Origin: Archaeoglobus sp.
GTDB taxonomy: Archaea; Halobacteriota; Archaeoglobi; Archaeoglobales; Archaeoglobaceae
Length of the DNA: 33,362 bases
Assembly (NCBI GenBank): GCA_017656505.1
Contig: JACDNU010000031.1
Location: 1-33,362 of the forward strand
Reading direction: 5' to 3'
Part shown: positions 7,475-14,628 of the stretch, piece by piece
Layout of the letters: the number at the start of each line of letters is the position of its first letter
Position numbering within the stretch: the stretch's first letter is position 1
Position numbers and translations under genes: made by a program
The notes under the pieces: model-generated
Told to the model about the DNA's origin: nothing
The model's database searches: none
What the model saw: only the letters and a program-made list of their open reading frames with translations

Positions 7475-7482
7475 TTTATATT
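7475..7482 (+). promoter_or_regulatory. TATA box for 7502-7828
   Basis: TTTATATT about 24 bases before the ATG at 7502, predicting a leaderless message. Confidence 0.5.
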
Positions 7483-7501
7483 TAGTGTATATTGCAATAA
7501 T

Positions 7502-7828
7502 ATGATCGCCGAAATAATTCACGCATTCAGAGTCATCTTTGGATTGTTTTTTCTCTTCTTTGTTCCGGGTTTTGCCTTCACGCTTGCCCTCTTTCCAAAA
7601 AAAGATGAGATAACTCTTATTGAAAGGCTAGGTTTTGCAGGAGTGCTGAGTATTGTGATTGATATCCTAGTAACACTCTTCATAGACCTAGTTTTGCACA
7701 TCCCAACCACAGCTTGGAATATCTTTATCTCTTTGCTTTACTTTACTGAAATTTGCCTAGCCATATGGGTTTTCGAGATATACCTCATGGGTAAGATCAG
7801 CCGTAAAATTCAAGCTATGCGAAGGTAA
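7502..7828 (+). CDS. Membrane protein matching the N-terminal half of DUF1616
   Basis: 108 residues. R-VIFGL-FF-LFFVPGFAFTLALFPKKDE near the start, followed by LIERLGFAGVLSI, is the characteristic opening of archaeal DUF1616 membrane proteins. About three helices are present and the protein stops where full-length members continue into more helices and an outer beta domain. No frameshifted continuation is visible: the bases after the stop belong to a convergent gene. With the gene at 3269-3721 it could form a split DUF1616 pair. Family recognition is good; function is unknown. Confidence 0.7.
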   Translation: MIAEIIHAFRVIFGLFFLFFVPGFAFTLALFPKKDEITLIERLGFAGVLSIVIDILVTLFIDLVLHIPTTAWNIFISLLYFTEICLAIWVFEIYLMGKISRKIQAMRR

Positions 7829-7856
7829 ATTGTTGGCCATTGGGTAGGCTCTCCTA

Positions 7857-8096
7857 TCACTTCAGAACTTCCAGAATCTTCTTCGCAACAATGATAAGGA
7901 AAACAAAAAGGAGGAAGAAGATAGCAGGTTTCAGAACCTGCTTCGCTTCTGGTTTGATAAAACTTCCTGCAACTTCCGCGATAACCAGAAGGCCGATAAG
8001 CAAAAGTGTTACGTAGATGTCGATCGATGGTACGATGACCGACGTTATAATCGCCCATAGAGCTAGGGTTAAGATGATTGTGTCGTCTACATCCAT
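7857..8096 (-). CDS. Small membrane protein, unknown, operon partner of 8087-8830
   Basis: 79 residues with three hydrophobic segments and a C-terminal KKILEVLK. Its ATG at 8096 lies 10 bases inside the 3' end of the upstream gene, so the two are probably co-translated. A different frame over the same bases is not convincing. I do not recognise the family. Confidence 0.65.
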   Translation of the reverse strand: MDVDDTIILTLALWAIITSVIVPSIDIYVTLLLIGLLVIAEVAGSFIKPEAKQVLKPAIFFLLFVFLIIVAKKILEVLK

Positions 8097-8830
8097 CTCT
8101 TAATGCCCCCTATTTTTCTCGCGGAGATCTCTACAATTCCGTTCTTGTATTGGAGATCCTCAACTAGTACGAGTTCCTGTAATGCTTTTGCTATGGATAA
8201 TAGGACTGAGCTGCAAATTGGGCAGGCAATTTGTTTGCATACAAACGAGCATGACTGCCTTACACCATGGAGCCGGATCTTGAGTGCACCTTCATTCTCT
8301 TCAACTTCAACTGATTTTACCAAACCAAGAGTCCTTAAAACCGATGATGCAGTATCTACCACCCCTATCCCAGCACTTTCAAAATCCATCTCAGAGTAAT
8401 TTTCATACATCTCCATCAGTTCCTTGCCGAGAGGTATCAAAAGCAATCCCATCTCCTTCTCTCTGCCCACATCGGTGATAAACACTGTATTCTCATCAAA
8501 TCTAGCGAGATCGATCTCAAAATCGTCATGTAGCGGAACGAAAACTCCTCCTTTCGGGAGGTTTCCGTATGGGGGGATGTACACTGATTTTTCTTTCAGC
8601 TCCAGTGATGTTGCGAATGAAGTTACAAGATCCGCGTAGGGTTCGACAACCGCTTTGAATGCGTCGTATTTAACATGATCCACACTTGAAAACGACAGAA
8701 CGACTATTCCTAAAAAAACACCACCTATCCCGGCATTTATGAGGTTTTGGTTAGCATCTATGGCTCCTTTAAACGTGAATATTGAACCGAGTAAAATTAA
8801 AAGAATTCCGGCCAGGTGTTTATTTTCCAT
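8087..8830 (-). CDS. Membrane protein with C-terminal four-cysteine cluster, unknown
   Basis: 247 residues. Two N-terminal membrane helices (about 6-20 and 30-48) precede a soluble, presumably cytoplasmic domain. Cys194, 198, 203 and 206 form C-x3-C-x4-C-x2-C (CSFVCKQIACPIC), a plausible metal or iron-sulfur site. The residues after it (helix, then EDLQYKNGIVEISARKIGG) look like a small alpha/beta domain. The ATG start at 8830 is 43 bases from the divergent ATG at 8873, so the two operons share a compact control region. The Cys spacing does not match a named domain I can recall. Confidence 0.7.
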   Translation of the reverse strand: MENKHLAGILLILLGSIFTFKGAIDANQNLINAGIGGVFLGIVVLSFSSVDHVKYDAFKAVVEPYADLVTSFATSLELKEKSVYIPPYGNLPKGGVFVPLHDDFEIDLARFDENTVFITDVGREKEMGLLLIPLGKELMEMYENYSEMDFESAGIGVVDTASSVLRTLGLVKSVEVEENEGALKIRLHGVRQSCSFVCKQIACPICSSVLLSIAKALQELVLVEDLQYKNGIVEISARKIGGIKRWM

Positions 8831-8841
8831 TGAGGAAACAT

Positions 8842-8859
8842 TTTATTAAAGTTTTAAAA
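8842..8859. promoter_or_regulatory. Back-to-back TATA-like boxes between divergent operons
   Basis: TTTATTAA (8842-8849) is 24-27 bases before the plus-strand ATG at 8873. The palindromic TTTTAAAA (8852-8859) is about 26 bases before the minus-strand ATG at 8830. The two promoters overlap, so polymerase binding in the two directions may be mutually exclusive. Confidence 0.45.
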
Positions 8860-8872
8860 CCATTTGGTTTTG

Positions 8873-10705
8873 ATGGAATTAATGAAACTAATTCTCCTAA
8901 TTCTCATCCTTTTGACCCTCATTCATCCAGCATATGGTCTTGACGAGGTGAGACACGAAATCTATTCTAAAGCTGGTTCAAGCGATGAGGGAATTTACAT
9001 CTACTTTTCTGATATAATTAAAAACGCCGAGAAGGTTTTGACAAGATTTCTTGAGGAGGACAAAAACACACCGAAATTAGGAATCTCTCTAAATAGTAGA
9101 TTAAAACTCATAGAAGGCGAAATCAGATTTTATGAATACAGGGGGGTAAAAACCAACGCTTCATGGGTTGTTGAGCCCTTCGTCACTCTTTCGGATGGAA
9201 TTAGAAAATTAAGCCATTTTCAATCCGTTTTCATGGATAGTATCGAAGAGCTCAACCTGAACGAAAACGACAGCCTTGCCTATACAAATGCCAGAACAGC
9301 CGTGTTGAACATGAAATTAGCTGCGGATGAATTGAACGACTCCATAACCGAGATCGATAGAATGAAATTGAAAAATGAGACATCCTATCTCCATTTCAGA
9401 ACTGAAAAGCTGAAATCTCTTCTTGAAAACGTTTATGATCTGATTGACCATTACGAAGACCAGCTTTCGGAGTTTGAAACTAATGAAACTGGACAAAGCT
9501 TCATAGTTACAATATCAGATAAAAATCCGATCCTCTATCAGGAGGTGAAAATATACATCTACGCCAAAAATGTAACCCCTCTCTCGTTGTTTATAGATGA
9601 AAAAGAGTATACATTAAAAGGAAATACGGTAAAATACAGGTTCGAAGAGACAGGAGAACATAGGATATATGCCTCGGGGCTGGCAGATGGGAGAACTGTA
9701 AAATCCAATGTTTTATACGTACATGTTACCAAGATACCGACCTACATAATCCTGTCTTCTGAATCTGCAGCTTATCTGAATGAAGACGTTGAGGTAGAGG
9801 GATTCTTACTGGATTACTATGGCAATCCCGTTCAGGGAGCAGTAGATGTCAAAATCGACGGCAATAGTACGAGGCTATCAGTCAAAGGTTTTTTCAGTTT
9901 TAATGTAACAAAAGCCCGTGAGGGATTTCTTAACGTTTCAGCCCTCTATTCGGGCAACGAAACCCATGAAGGTTGCAATGCAAGTATATCCATTTTCTTT
10001 TCAAGATTCCTGGTCTCGCTTGTTATTCAGCCAGATAAAAAGCAGGTAAATGCTAATGAGGCCGTAAACTTTAAAGGTTACATAGACGTTCCTTATAACA
10101 CGACGATTCAAATTTTTGTCAACTCATCCGTTGTGAAAGAGCTCAATGTGAGTCAAAACTTTAATTTTACCCTGTTTTTTAAGAGTTATGGTACATACAA
10201 CGTTTATGCCTACTTTCAAGGAAATGAACTTTACAAACCTGCAAAATCGAATACGGCGAAAATAGTAATATCTGGAACTCACAACTACTGGATACTTGCA
10301 ATACTATCTGGATTGGTGGTCATATCTACCCTATATTTCTCTAAAAGGAAAAGGCAGGTTGAAAAAGTAAAATCAGACGCTTCAAATATACATCCTAGGG
10401 ATGTAGAATTGGAGAAGGTCGAAAAGAAGGTGAACATCCAAGAGGTAAGTAAAAGTCCAAGCGACGCGTATAACGACCTCTTTATAGAGATTGTGAATAA
10501 ATACAAGAACAAATACAAGCTTAGCAAGAGTACAACTCCAAGGGAGTTGTTGAAACTCCTTAAGAAGGAGTCATTTGCTGAAAAACTGAAAATAGTTACG
10601 GAACTTCACGAAAAAAACGTTTATGGTGGTGTAAAGCTGAGTGACAAAGAACTGGAAATCTACATTAAGCTGATTGCAGAACTCTTACGGCAAATGAGGG
10701 GGTAA
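8873..10705 (+). CDS. Membrane-anchored protein with Ig-like domains and cytoplasmic DUF4129-type domain
   Basis: About 610 residues. Order: signal peptide (about 1-24, ending HPAYG); helical, partly coiled-coil region (about 25-205); three Ig/Big-like beta domains (about 208-290, 290-380, 382-465); a membrane helix (about 470-490) followed by KRKR; and a cytoplasmic tail whose last 80 residues (TPREL, then YGGVKLSDKELE) match DUF4129. DUF4129 proteins are regular members of MoxR/DUF58 operons in archaea and bacteria. It is the first gene of a tight five-gene operon and may sense or scaffold the envelope with the MoxR chaperone. The start at 8873 suits the TATA box; an ATG at 8882 is also possible. 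Confidence 0.8.
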   Translation: MELMKLILLILILLTLIHPAYGLDEVRHEIYSKAGSSDEGIYIYFSDIIKNAEKVLTRFLEEDKNTPKLGISLNSRLKLIEGEIRFYEYRGVKTNASWVVEPFVTLSDGIRKLSHFQSVFMDSIEELNLNENDSLAYTNARTAVLNMKLAADELNDSITEIDRMKLKNETSYLHFRTEKLKSLLENVYDLIDHYEDQLSEFETNETGQSFIVTISDKNPILYQEVKIYIYAKNVTPLSLFIDEKEYTLKGNTVKYRFEETGEHRIYASGLADGRTVKSNVLYVHVTKIPTYIILSSESAAYLNEDVEVEGFLLDYYGNPVQGAVDVKIDGNSTRLSVKGFFSFNVTKAREGFLNVSALYSGNETHEGCNASISIFFSRFLVSLVIQPDKKQVNANEAVNFKGYIDVPYNTTIQIFVNSSVVKELNVSQNFNFTLFFKSYGTYNVYAYFQGNELYKPAKSNTAKIVISGTHNYWILAILSGLVVISTLYFSKRKRQVEKVKSDASNIHPRDVELEKVEKKVNIQEVSKSPSDAYNDLFIEIVNKYKNKYKLSKSTTPRELLKLLKKESFAEKLKIVTELHEKNVYGGVKLSDKELEIYIKLIAELLRQMRG

Positions 10706-10706
10706 A

Positions 10707-11705
10707 ATGAGGGCAATCTATGGTTTTCTGGCGTTTGTTCTAATTTTAAACCTAATCCTTCCTACAGCCATACCTGTGATAAAAACCTCTGCAGAGTTTA
10801 GCATTTTCAACACGAAATGGAATGGCTGTTCAGAGTTTGCAAAACTTATAGCCGAGAAGGGAGGGTTGATTCCAGTTATGTATCCCCTCAACACCATAAA
10901 ACTTGACAAAACCGAAGGAACTCTTGTTGTAGTAGGCCCTGACATAGACTTCTCCTCCTTGGAAGTTGAAGAGGTAAAGAAGTTCCTTGAATATGGCGGG
11001 ACACTTTTCATATCCGATGACTTTGGTACAGCCAACACTTTGCTTGAAAAACTTGGGATCGATGTTAAATTTTCAGATAAACCTTTAAAAGATGTATTTT
11101 ACAGCAAGAAATCGGAATTTCCTGTGGTTGTCAGGATAACAGATCCAAAACTTGCTGTTGGTGTTAAAAACATAACCCTTAACATCCCGTCGACCATAAC
11201 TGCTGTAGATGGAGAAGTGTTCTCCAGCAAAGTCAGTATTGTCGGCGGCAAGATGGGGTCGTATCCTATTCTCACAGAAATTAAGTACGGGAAGGGGAGG
11301 ATAGTCTTACTATCAGATCCGAGTATTCTCATAAATGAAATGATGGTGAAAAACAGGAAATTCGTTGAAAATCTCGTAAATTATTTGGATGAACCTTTCT
11401 ACTTTGATGAAGCCCATCACACAGATTTTAACCCATACTCAATTTCGACCGTTTACATCCATAAAGAGCTTGATCGTGAGAGGGCCTTTGAGATTTTTGT
11501 TGCAATCGCCGCTTTAGCCGTTTTTGTAGAGGGGGGTATTTTGAGCTGTATTTTGAACAGATTCAAATGGCTTTTGAGAAGATTTAGAAGAAAGGAAAGT
11601 TTATTTAAGGATTTGCCCGAGTGGGTTGATGTAAGAGTTCTTGAAAGAATGATCAGAGAAATGAAGACGGGATCGAAAATCGGTGGGAGACATGGAAGGC
11701 AATGA
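10707..11705 (+). CDS. DUF4350 (GATase1-like) membrane-anchored protein
   Basis: 332 residues. A signal peptide or anchor (about 1-24) precedes an outer alpha/beta domain (about 30-240) with GTLVVVGPDID, FLEYGGTLFISDD and GRIVLLSDPSI segments typical of DUF4350. FDEAHH follows, then a membrane helix (about 252-272) and a basic cytoplasmic tail. The ATG follows the previous stop by one base. The fold resembles class I glutamine amidotransferases without the catalytic Cys, so a binding rather than enzymatic role is usual. It is a standard partner of MoxR, DUF58 and DUF4129 genes. Confidence 0.8.
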   Translation: MRAIYGFLAFVLILNLILPTAIPVIKTSAEFSIFNTKWNGCSEFAKLIAEKGGLIPVMYPLNTIKLDKTEGTLVVVGPDIDFSSLEVEEVKKFLEYGGTLFISDDFGTANTLLEKLGIDVKFSDKPLKDVFYSKKSEFPVVVRITDPKLAVGVKNITLNIPSTITAVDGEVFSSKVSIVGGKMGSYPILTEIKYGKGRIVLLSDPSILINEMMVKNRKFVENLVNYLDEPFYFDEAHHTDFNPYSISTVYIHKELDRERAFEIFVAIAALAVFVEGGILSCILNRFKWLLRRFRRKESLFKDLPEWVDVRVLERMIREMKTGSKIGGRHGRQ

Positions 11706-12621
11706 ATTTATGGAAAAATTGGTTGGAGAGTTCAGCAAAGCTGTGGTTGGAAAAGAAGATGTAGTTAGATTGCTCACGGTGGCTCTACTCTCTAAGGGAC
11801 ATGTTTTGCTCGAAGGCGTACCTGGGGTAGCTAAAACGACAATTGCCAAATCTTTTGCGAATTCAATAGGACTATCATTCTCTAGAATTCAGCTAACTCC
11901 CGATCTGATGCCAGCGGACATCCTGGGGGGGACTTACTACAATCAGAGAACCTCTGAATTTCAAATAAAAAAAGGGCCCATCTTTGCGAATGTGGTTTTG
12001 GCTGACGAGATAAATCGAGCAACACCAAAAACCCAGTCGGCATTGCTTGAGGCGATGCAGGAGCATCAGGTTACGATTGAGGGTAATTCATTCCACTTGC
12101 CAGAACCTTTCTTCGTAATAGCTACGATGAATCCAGTCGAGCATGAAGGAGTTTACAGCCTTCCCGAGGCACAGCTGGACCGATTTATGATGAAAATTCA
12201 AATTGGATATCCTAACAGGGACGAGGAATTGTTGTTCTTGAAGAGAAAGGAGAGAGGTGAATTCAACTCAGTGGATAAAGTGGTTAGTCCTGACATAGTG
12301 TCATACCTAATTTCGAAGGTGAGCAGGGTTAGGGTGAGTGAGCCGGTTCTGAACTACATTTATGAGATAGCGCTGAGGACGAGGTTTGATGAAAGACTGC
12401 TATTGGGTGCGAGTCCAAGAGCATCCGAGCATCTACTTTTTTCATCAAAGGCTTTGGCATTTTTGATGGGGAGGGAGTACGTTATACCAGATGATGTAAA
12501 AGAGCTCGTAATACCGGTTTTGAGCCATAGACTAAAAGTAAAAGCAGAGTATGAATTGGATGGATTGAAGGTGGAGGATATTGTTGGAGAAATCGTCGAG
12601 GAGGTTGAGGTTCCCAAATGA
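11692..12621 (+). CDS. MoxR-family AAA+ ATPase
   Basis: About 309 residues. Walker A is GVPGVAKTT (42-50), Walker B VVLADE (101-106), sensor 1 Asn147 in ATMNP, and the YSLPEAQLDRF segment follows, all intact and typical of MoxR. These ATPases act as chaperones that activate VWA-type or DUF58 partners. The gene overlaps the end of the DUF4350 gene by 14 bases. The ATG at 11692 is preferred; GTG at 11683 and ATG at 11710 (with GGAAGG upstream) are alternatives. Confidence 0.92.
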   Translation: MEGNEFMEKLVGEFSKAVVGKEDVVRLLTVALLSKGHVLLEGVPGVAKTTIAKSFANSIGLSFSRIQLTPDLMPADILGGTYYNQRTSEFQIKKGPIFANVVLADEINRATPKTQSALLEAMQEHQVTIEGNSFHLPEPFFVIATMNPVEHEGVYSLPEAQLDRFMMKIQIGYPNRDEELLFLKRKERGEFNSVDKVVSPDIVSYLISKVSRVRVSEPVLNYIYEIALRTRFDERLLLGASPRASEHLLFSSKALAFLMGREYVIPDDVKELVIPVLSHRLKVKAEYELDGLKVEDIVGEIVEEVEVPK

Positions 12622-13925
12622 AAAGGGAGGAAGTACTAGTAATTCTTATTCTTCTTCTCTTCATTCAGGGTTACCTTTTCAGGAACGTTTTTCCTGCGAT
12701 ACTTGCTTTCTCTCTGGTTCTCTACCTGCTATACCTCCGCTCTGAATTCTCTCCGGATATCGAGGCTGAATGGGGGATTGAGAGGAAGTTGACTGAGGGG
12801 GTGAAAACTAAATCAAGAGTTACAGTAAAGAATGGAACCCCAAAGAAGCTCTGGATAAGAATTCTTCATGATTCCCTACCACCAGGATTCAAAGCAGAAT
12901 CTCCACAATTTATACTGGAGAAGAGAGAGAGAAAAGAAATTGATTTTTTTATAGTCCCTGTAAAAGGTGTTTACAGGCTAAAGGCAAAAATAAGGGCAAT
13001 CGACTTGCGTGGCCTTTATTTTACAGATTTTTATATTGATTTAGCGGAAATTGAGGTTTATCCTTCCCTAGATAAAATTAAGGATGAGGTGAGGGATGAT
13101 GAGGGTATTAGGCTCGTGACCGGGTTAAAAAGGGCTTTAACCGGTCTTCATACACAGGATCTGCATTCGTTGAGGAAGTTTCAGGTTGGAGACGATACGA
13201 GACACGTTGAGTGGAAGGCGACTGCGAGACTTGGTGAGCTGATCGTAAAGGATTTTATTAAAGAAACGGAAAGTGAAGTTTACCTCATTTTAGATGCTGG
13301 AAAAGAGATGAGAAAGGGCATAAAAAACTCAAAAATTGATTATGCTGCTACGCTAACTATCCACCTCGCATACCTGCTTAAAGAGTACAGACTTGGCCTA
13401 ATAGTTTACGATGATTATGGCGTTAAAAGTAGGGTAGAGCCGTCAAAAGGTCCTGAACAGATTGAAAAGATTGTAAAATCTTTGAATCTAACTCCAATAC
13501 AGGCTGAAATCATTGGTGTGAAGCTTCCAGAGACAAAGTTTGACGTGTCACGGGAGGCAAAAACTTTTCTGAGGAAAATTATTCCTATGATAAAGGGTAG
13601 AAAAAGCTTTTTAACTGGTTTGGCGGAAGCTATTGCCAGATTACCTAGCTCAGCATTTCTAATCTTCATATTGGACGTCACCACTCATACGAACGAACTG
13701 ATCAGACACTTTTCCAACCTACGAAAAAGGCACAAGATTCTCCTCTTAAGCCCAAATCCTATACTTTTCTACGATGAATCTAAACTGGATAAGGATAAAC
13801 TACTGTGGCTCTATGAGAGGTATCTGGAAAGAGAGGAGTTGATAAAGAAGTTTAACAGAATAGTTCCCACATTGGATTTGGGACCCTCCGACCTCTCAGA
13901 AGTAATAAAAGAGGCGTTAAAATGA
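12618..13925 (+). CDS. DUF58 (VWA-like) membrane protein
   Basis: 435 residues. Two N-terminal membrane helices (about 5-40) are followed by a beta domain and the DUF58 signature (LRKFQVGDDTRHVEWKATAR, about 190-209), then a VWA-like fold with YLILDAGKEM. The D-x-S-x-S metal site is degenerate (DAGKE). It overlaps the MoxR gene by ATGA, so they are translationally coupled, as expected for a MoxR and its target. Its likely role is in envelope assembly. Confidence 0.9.
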   Translation: MKREEVLVILILLLFIQGYLFRNVFPAILAFSLVLYLLYLRSEFSPDIEAEWGIERKLTEGVKTKSRVTVKNGTPKKLWIRILHDSLPPGFKAESPQFILEKRERKEIDFFIVPVKGVYRLKAKIRAIDLRGLYFTDFYIDLAEIEVYPSLDKIKDEVRDDEGIRLVTGLKRALTGLHTQDLHSLRKFQVGDDTRHVEWKATARLGELIVKDFIKETESEVYLILDAGKEMRKGIKNSKIDYAATLTIHLAYLLKEYRLGLIVYDDYGVKSRVEPSKGPEQIEKIVKSLNLTPIQAEIIGVKLPETKFDVSREAKTFLRKIIPMIKGRKSFLTGLAEAIARLPSSAFLIFILDVTTHTNELIRHFSNLRKRHKILLLSPNPILFYDESKLDKDKLLWLYERYLEREELIKKFNRIVPTLDLGPSDLSEVIKEALK

Positions 13926-14485
13926 TTTCTATTATTGCTGCTTTCATAGGTGGAATCGTAACAGGGACATACACACCCCTTTTCTCCCCTGTATTCTATT
14001 TACTCAGATCAAAGAAAGGCTTCTTCTTAATTTCATTCTCTGCCTACTGTATATCCCTTGGTTATGAAGTTGAGTTAGGTAACCTATACGATACAGATTT
14101 GCTCTTAGTTTTTGCGATTGTGCTTCCAACTATTTTATTGCTTGATGCAGGTTTGAAAGGAGAGAGGTGGACATCAATCAGAAAATGGGGGCCAGTCAGT
14201 TATCTTTCAATTTCACTAATTATCGGAAGTTTGCTTATTAAAGAACTTTTCATCATCGGTGTACTACTTGCCTTTCTTTATAATTTCTCAGAAGATAACC
14301 CCAGAAAAGGATCGATTACAACATTGGTTGGCATTTCCTTACTCATTGCTGGACTTTTCGCAGTAAGAAGCATTTTAAATTTACCAGGCAGTGCACCATC
14401 TCAAGTGACTTTCATCTCCGCGGTGAGCATCCTCCTAACATTAATTTTCTGGAAAAGTATCCAAAAGGTCAAAATTTTCTTTTAA
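13922..14485 (+). CDS. Polytopic membrane protein, last gene of MoxR operon
   Basis: 187 residues, about six hydrophobic segments, with a short charged loop (LKGERWTSIRKWG). It overlaps the DUF58 gene by ATGA. I do not recognise a family; the position suggests it is an integral part of the same complex. It ends in KVKIFF without further domains. Confidence 0.7.
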   Translation: MISIIAAFIGGIVTGTYTPLFSPVFYLLRSKKGFFLISFSAYCISLGYEVELGNLYDTDLLLVFAIVLPTILLLDAGLKGERWTSIRKWGPVSYLSISLIIGSLLIKELFIIGVLLAFLYNFSEDNPRKGSITTLVGISLLIAGLFAVRSILNLPGSAPSQVTFISAVSILLTLIFWKSIQKVKIFF

Positions 14486-14534
14486 AATTTTTAAACAAAA
14501 GAGATTTTCCTAAAAGATCCTCAATTTAGATTTT

Positions 14535-14570
14535 AAATCTAGAAAAACTTTGAAATAAATCTAGAAAAAA
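14535..14570 (+). promoter_or_regulatory. Two 13-bp direct repeats 22 bp apart
   Basis: AAATCTAGAAAAA occurs at 14535-14547 and again at 14557-14569, two helical turns apart. The pair ends about 20 bases before the TATA box at 14589-14596. It is a candidate binding site for a regulator of the two following surface-protein genes. Confidence 0.4.
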
Positions 14571-14588
14571 ACTATAGAAACAGAAAAG

Positions 14589-14596
14589 TTTATAAC
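14589..14596 (+). promoter_or_regulatory. TATA box for 14629-16494
   Basis: TTTATAAC predicts a start near 14615. A GGTGAT ribosome site at 14618-14623 then lies 5 bases before the ATG. Confidence 0.5.
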
Positions 14597-14628
14597 TGTT
14601 ATTCGCGTAAATGAAACGGTGATTTTGT

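Larger units (their letters stand above)
7192..7501. other. Divergent intergenic region with tandem repeat
   Basis: No gene seen. It contains promoters facing both ways (7215-7224 minus, 7475-7482 plus) and an exact 11-base tandem repeat at 7446-7467 just before the plus-strand TATA box. Confidence 0.55.

Noticed and set aside
7810-8058. An alternative 82-codon minus-strand frame overlapping the small membrane protein at 7857-8096
   Set aside because: It has no hydrophobic or domain pattern, while the other frame has three clean membrane segments and couples to the upstream gene.
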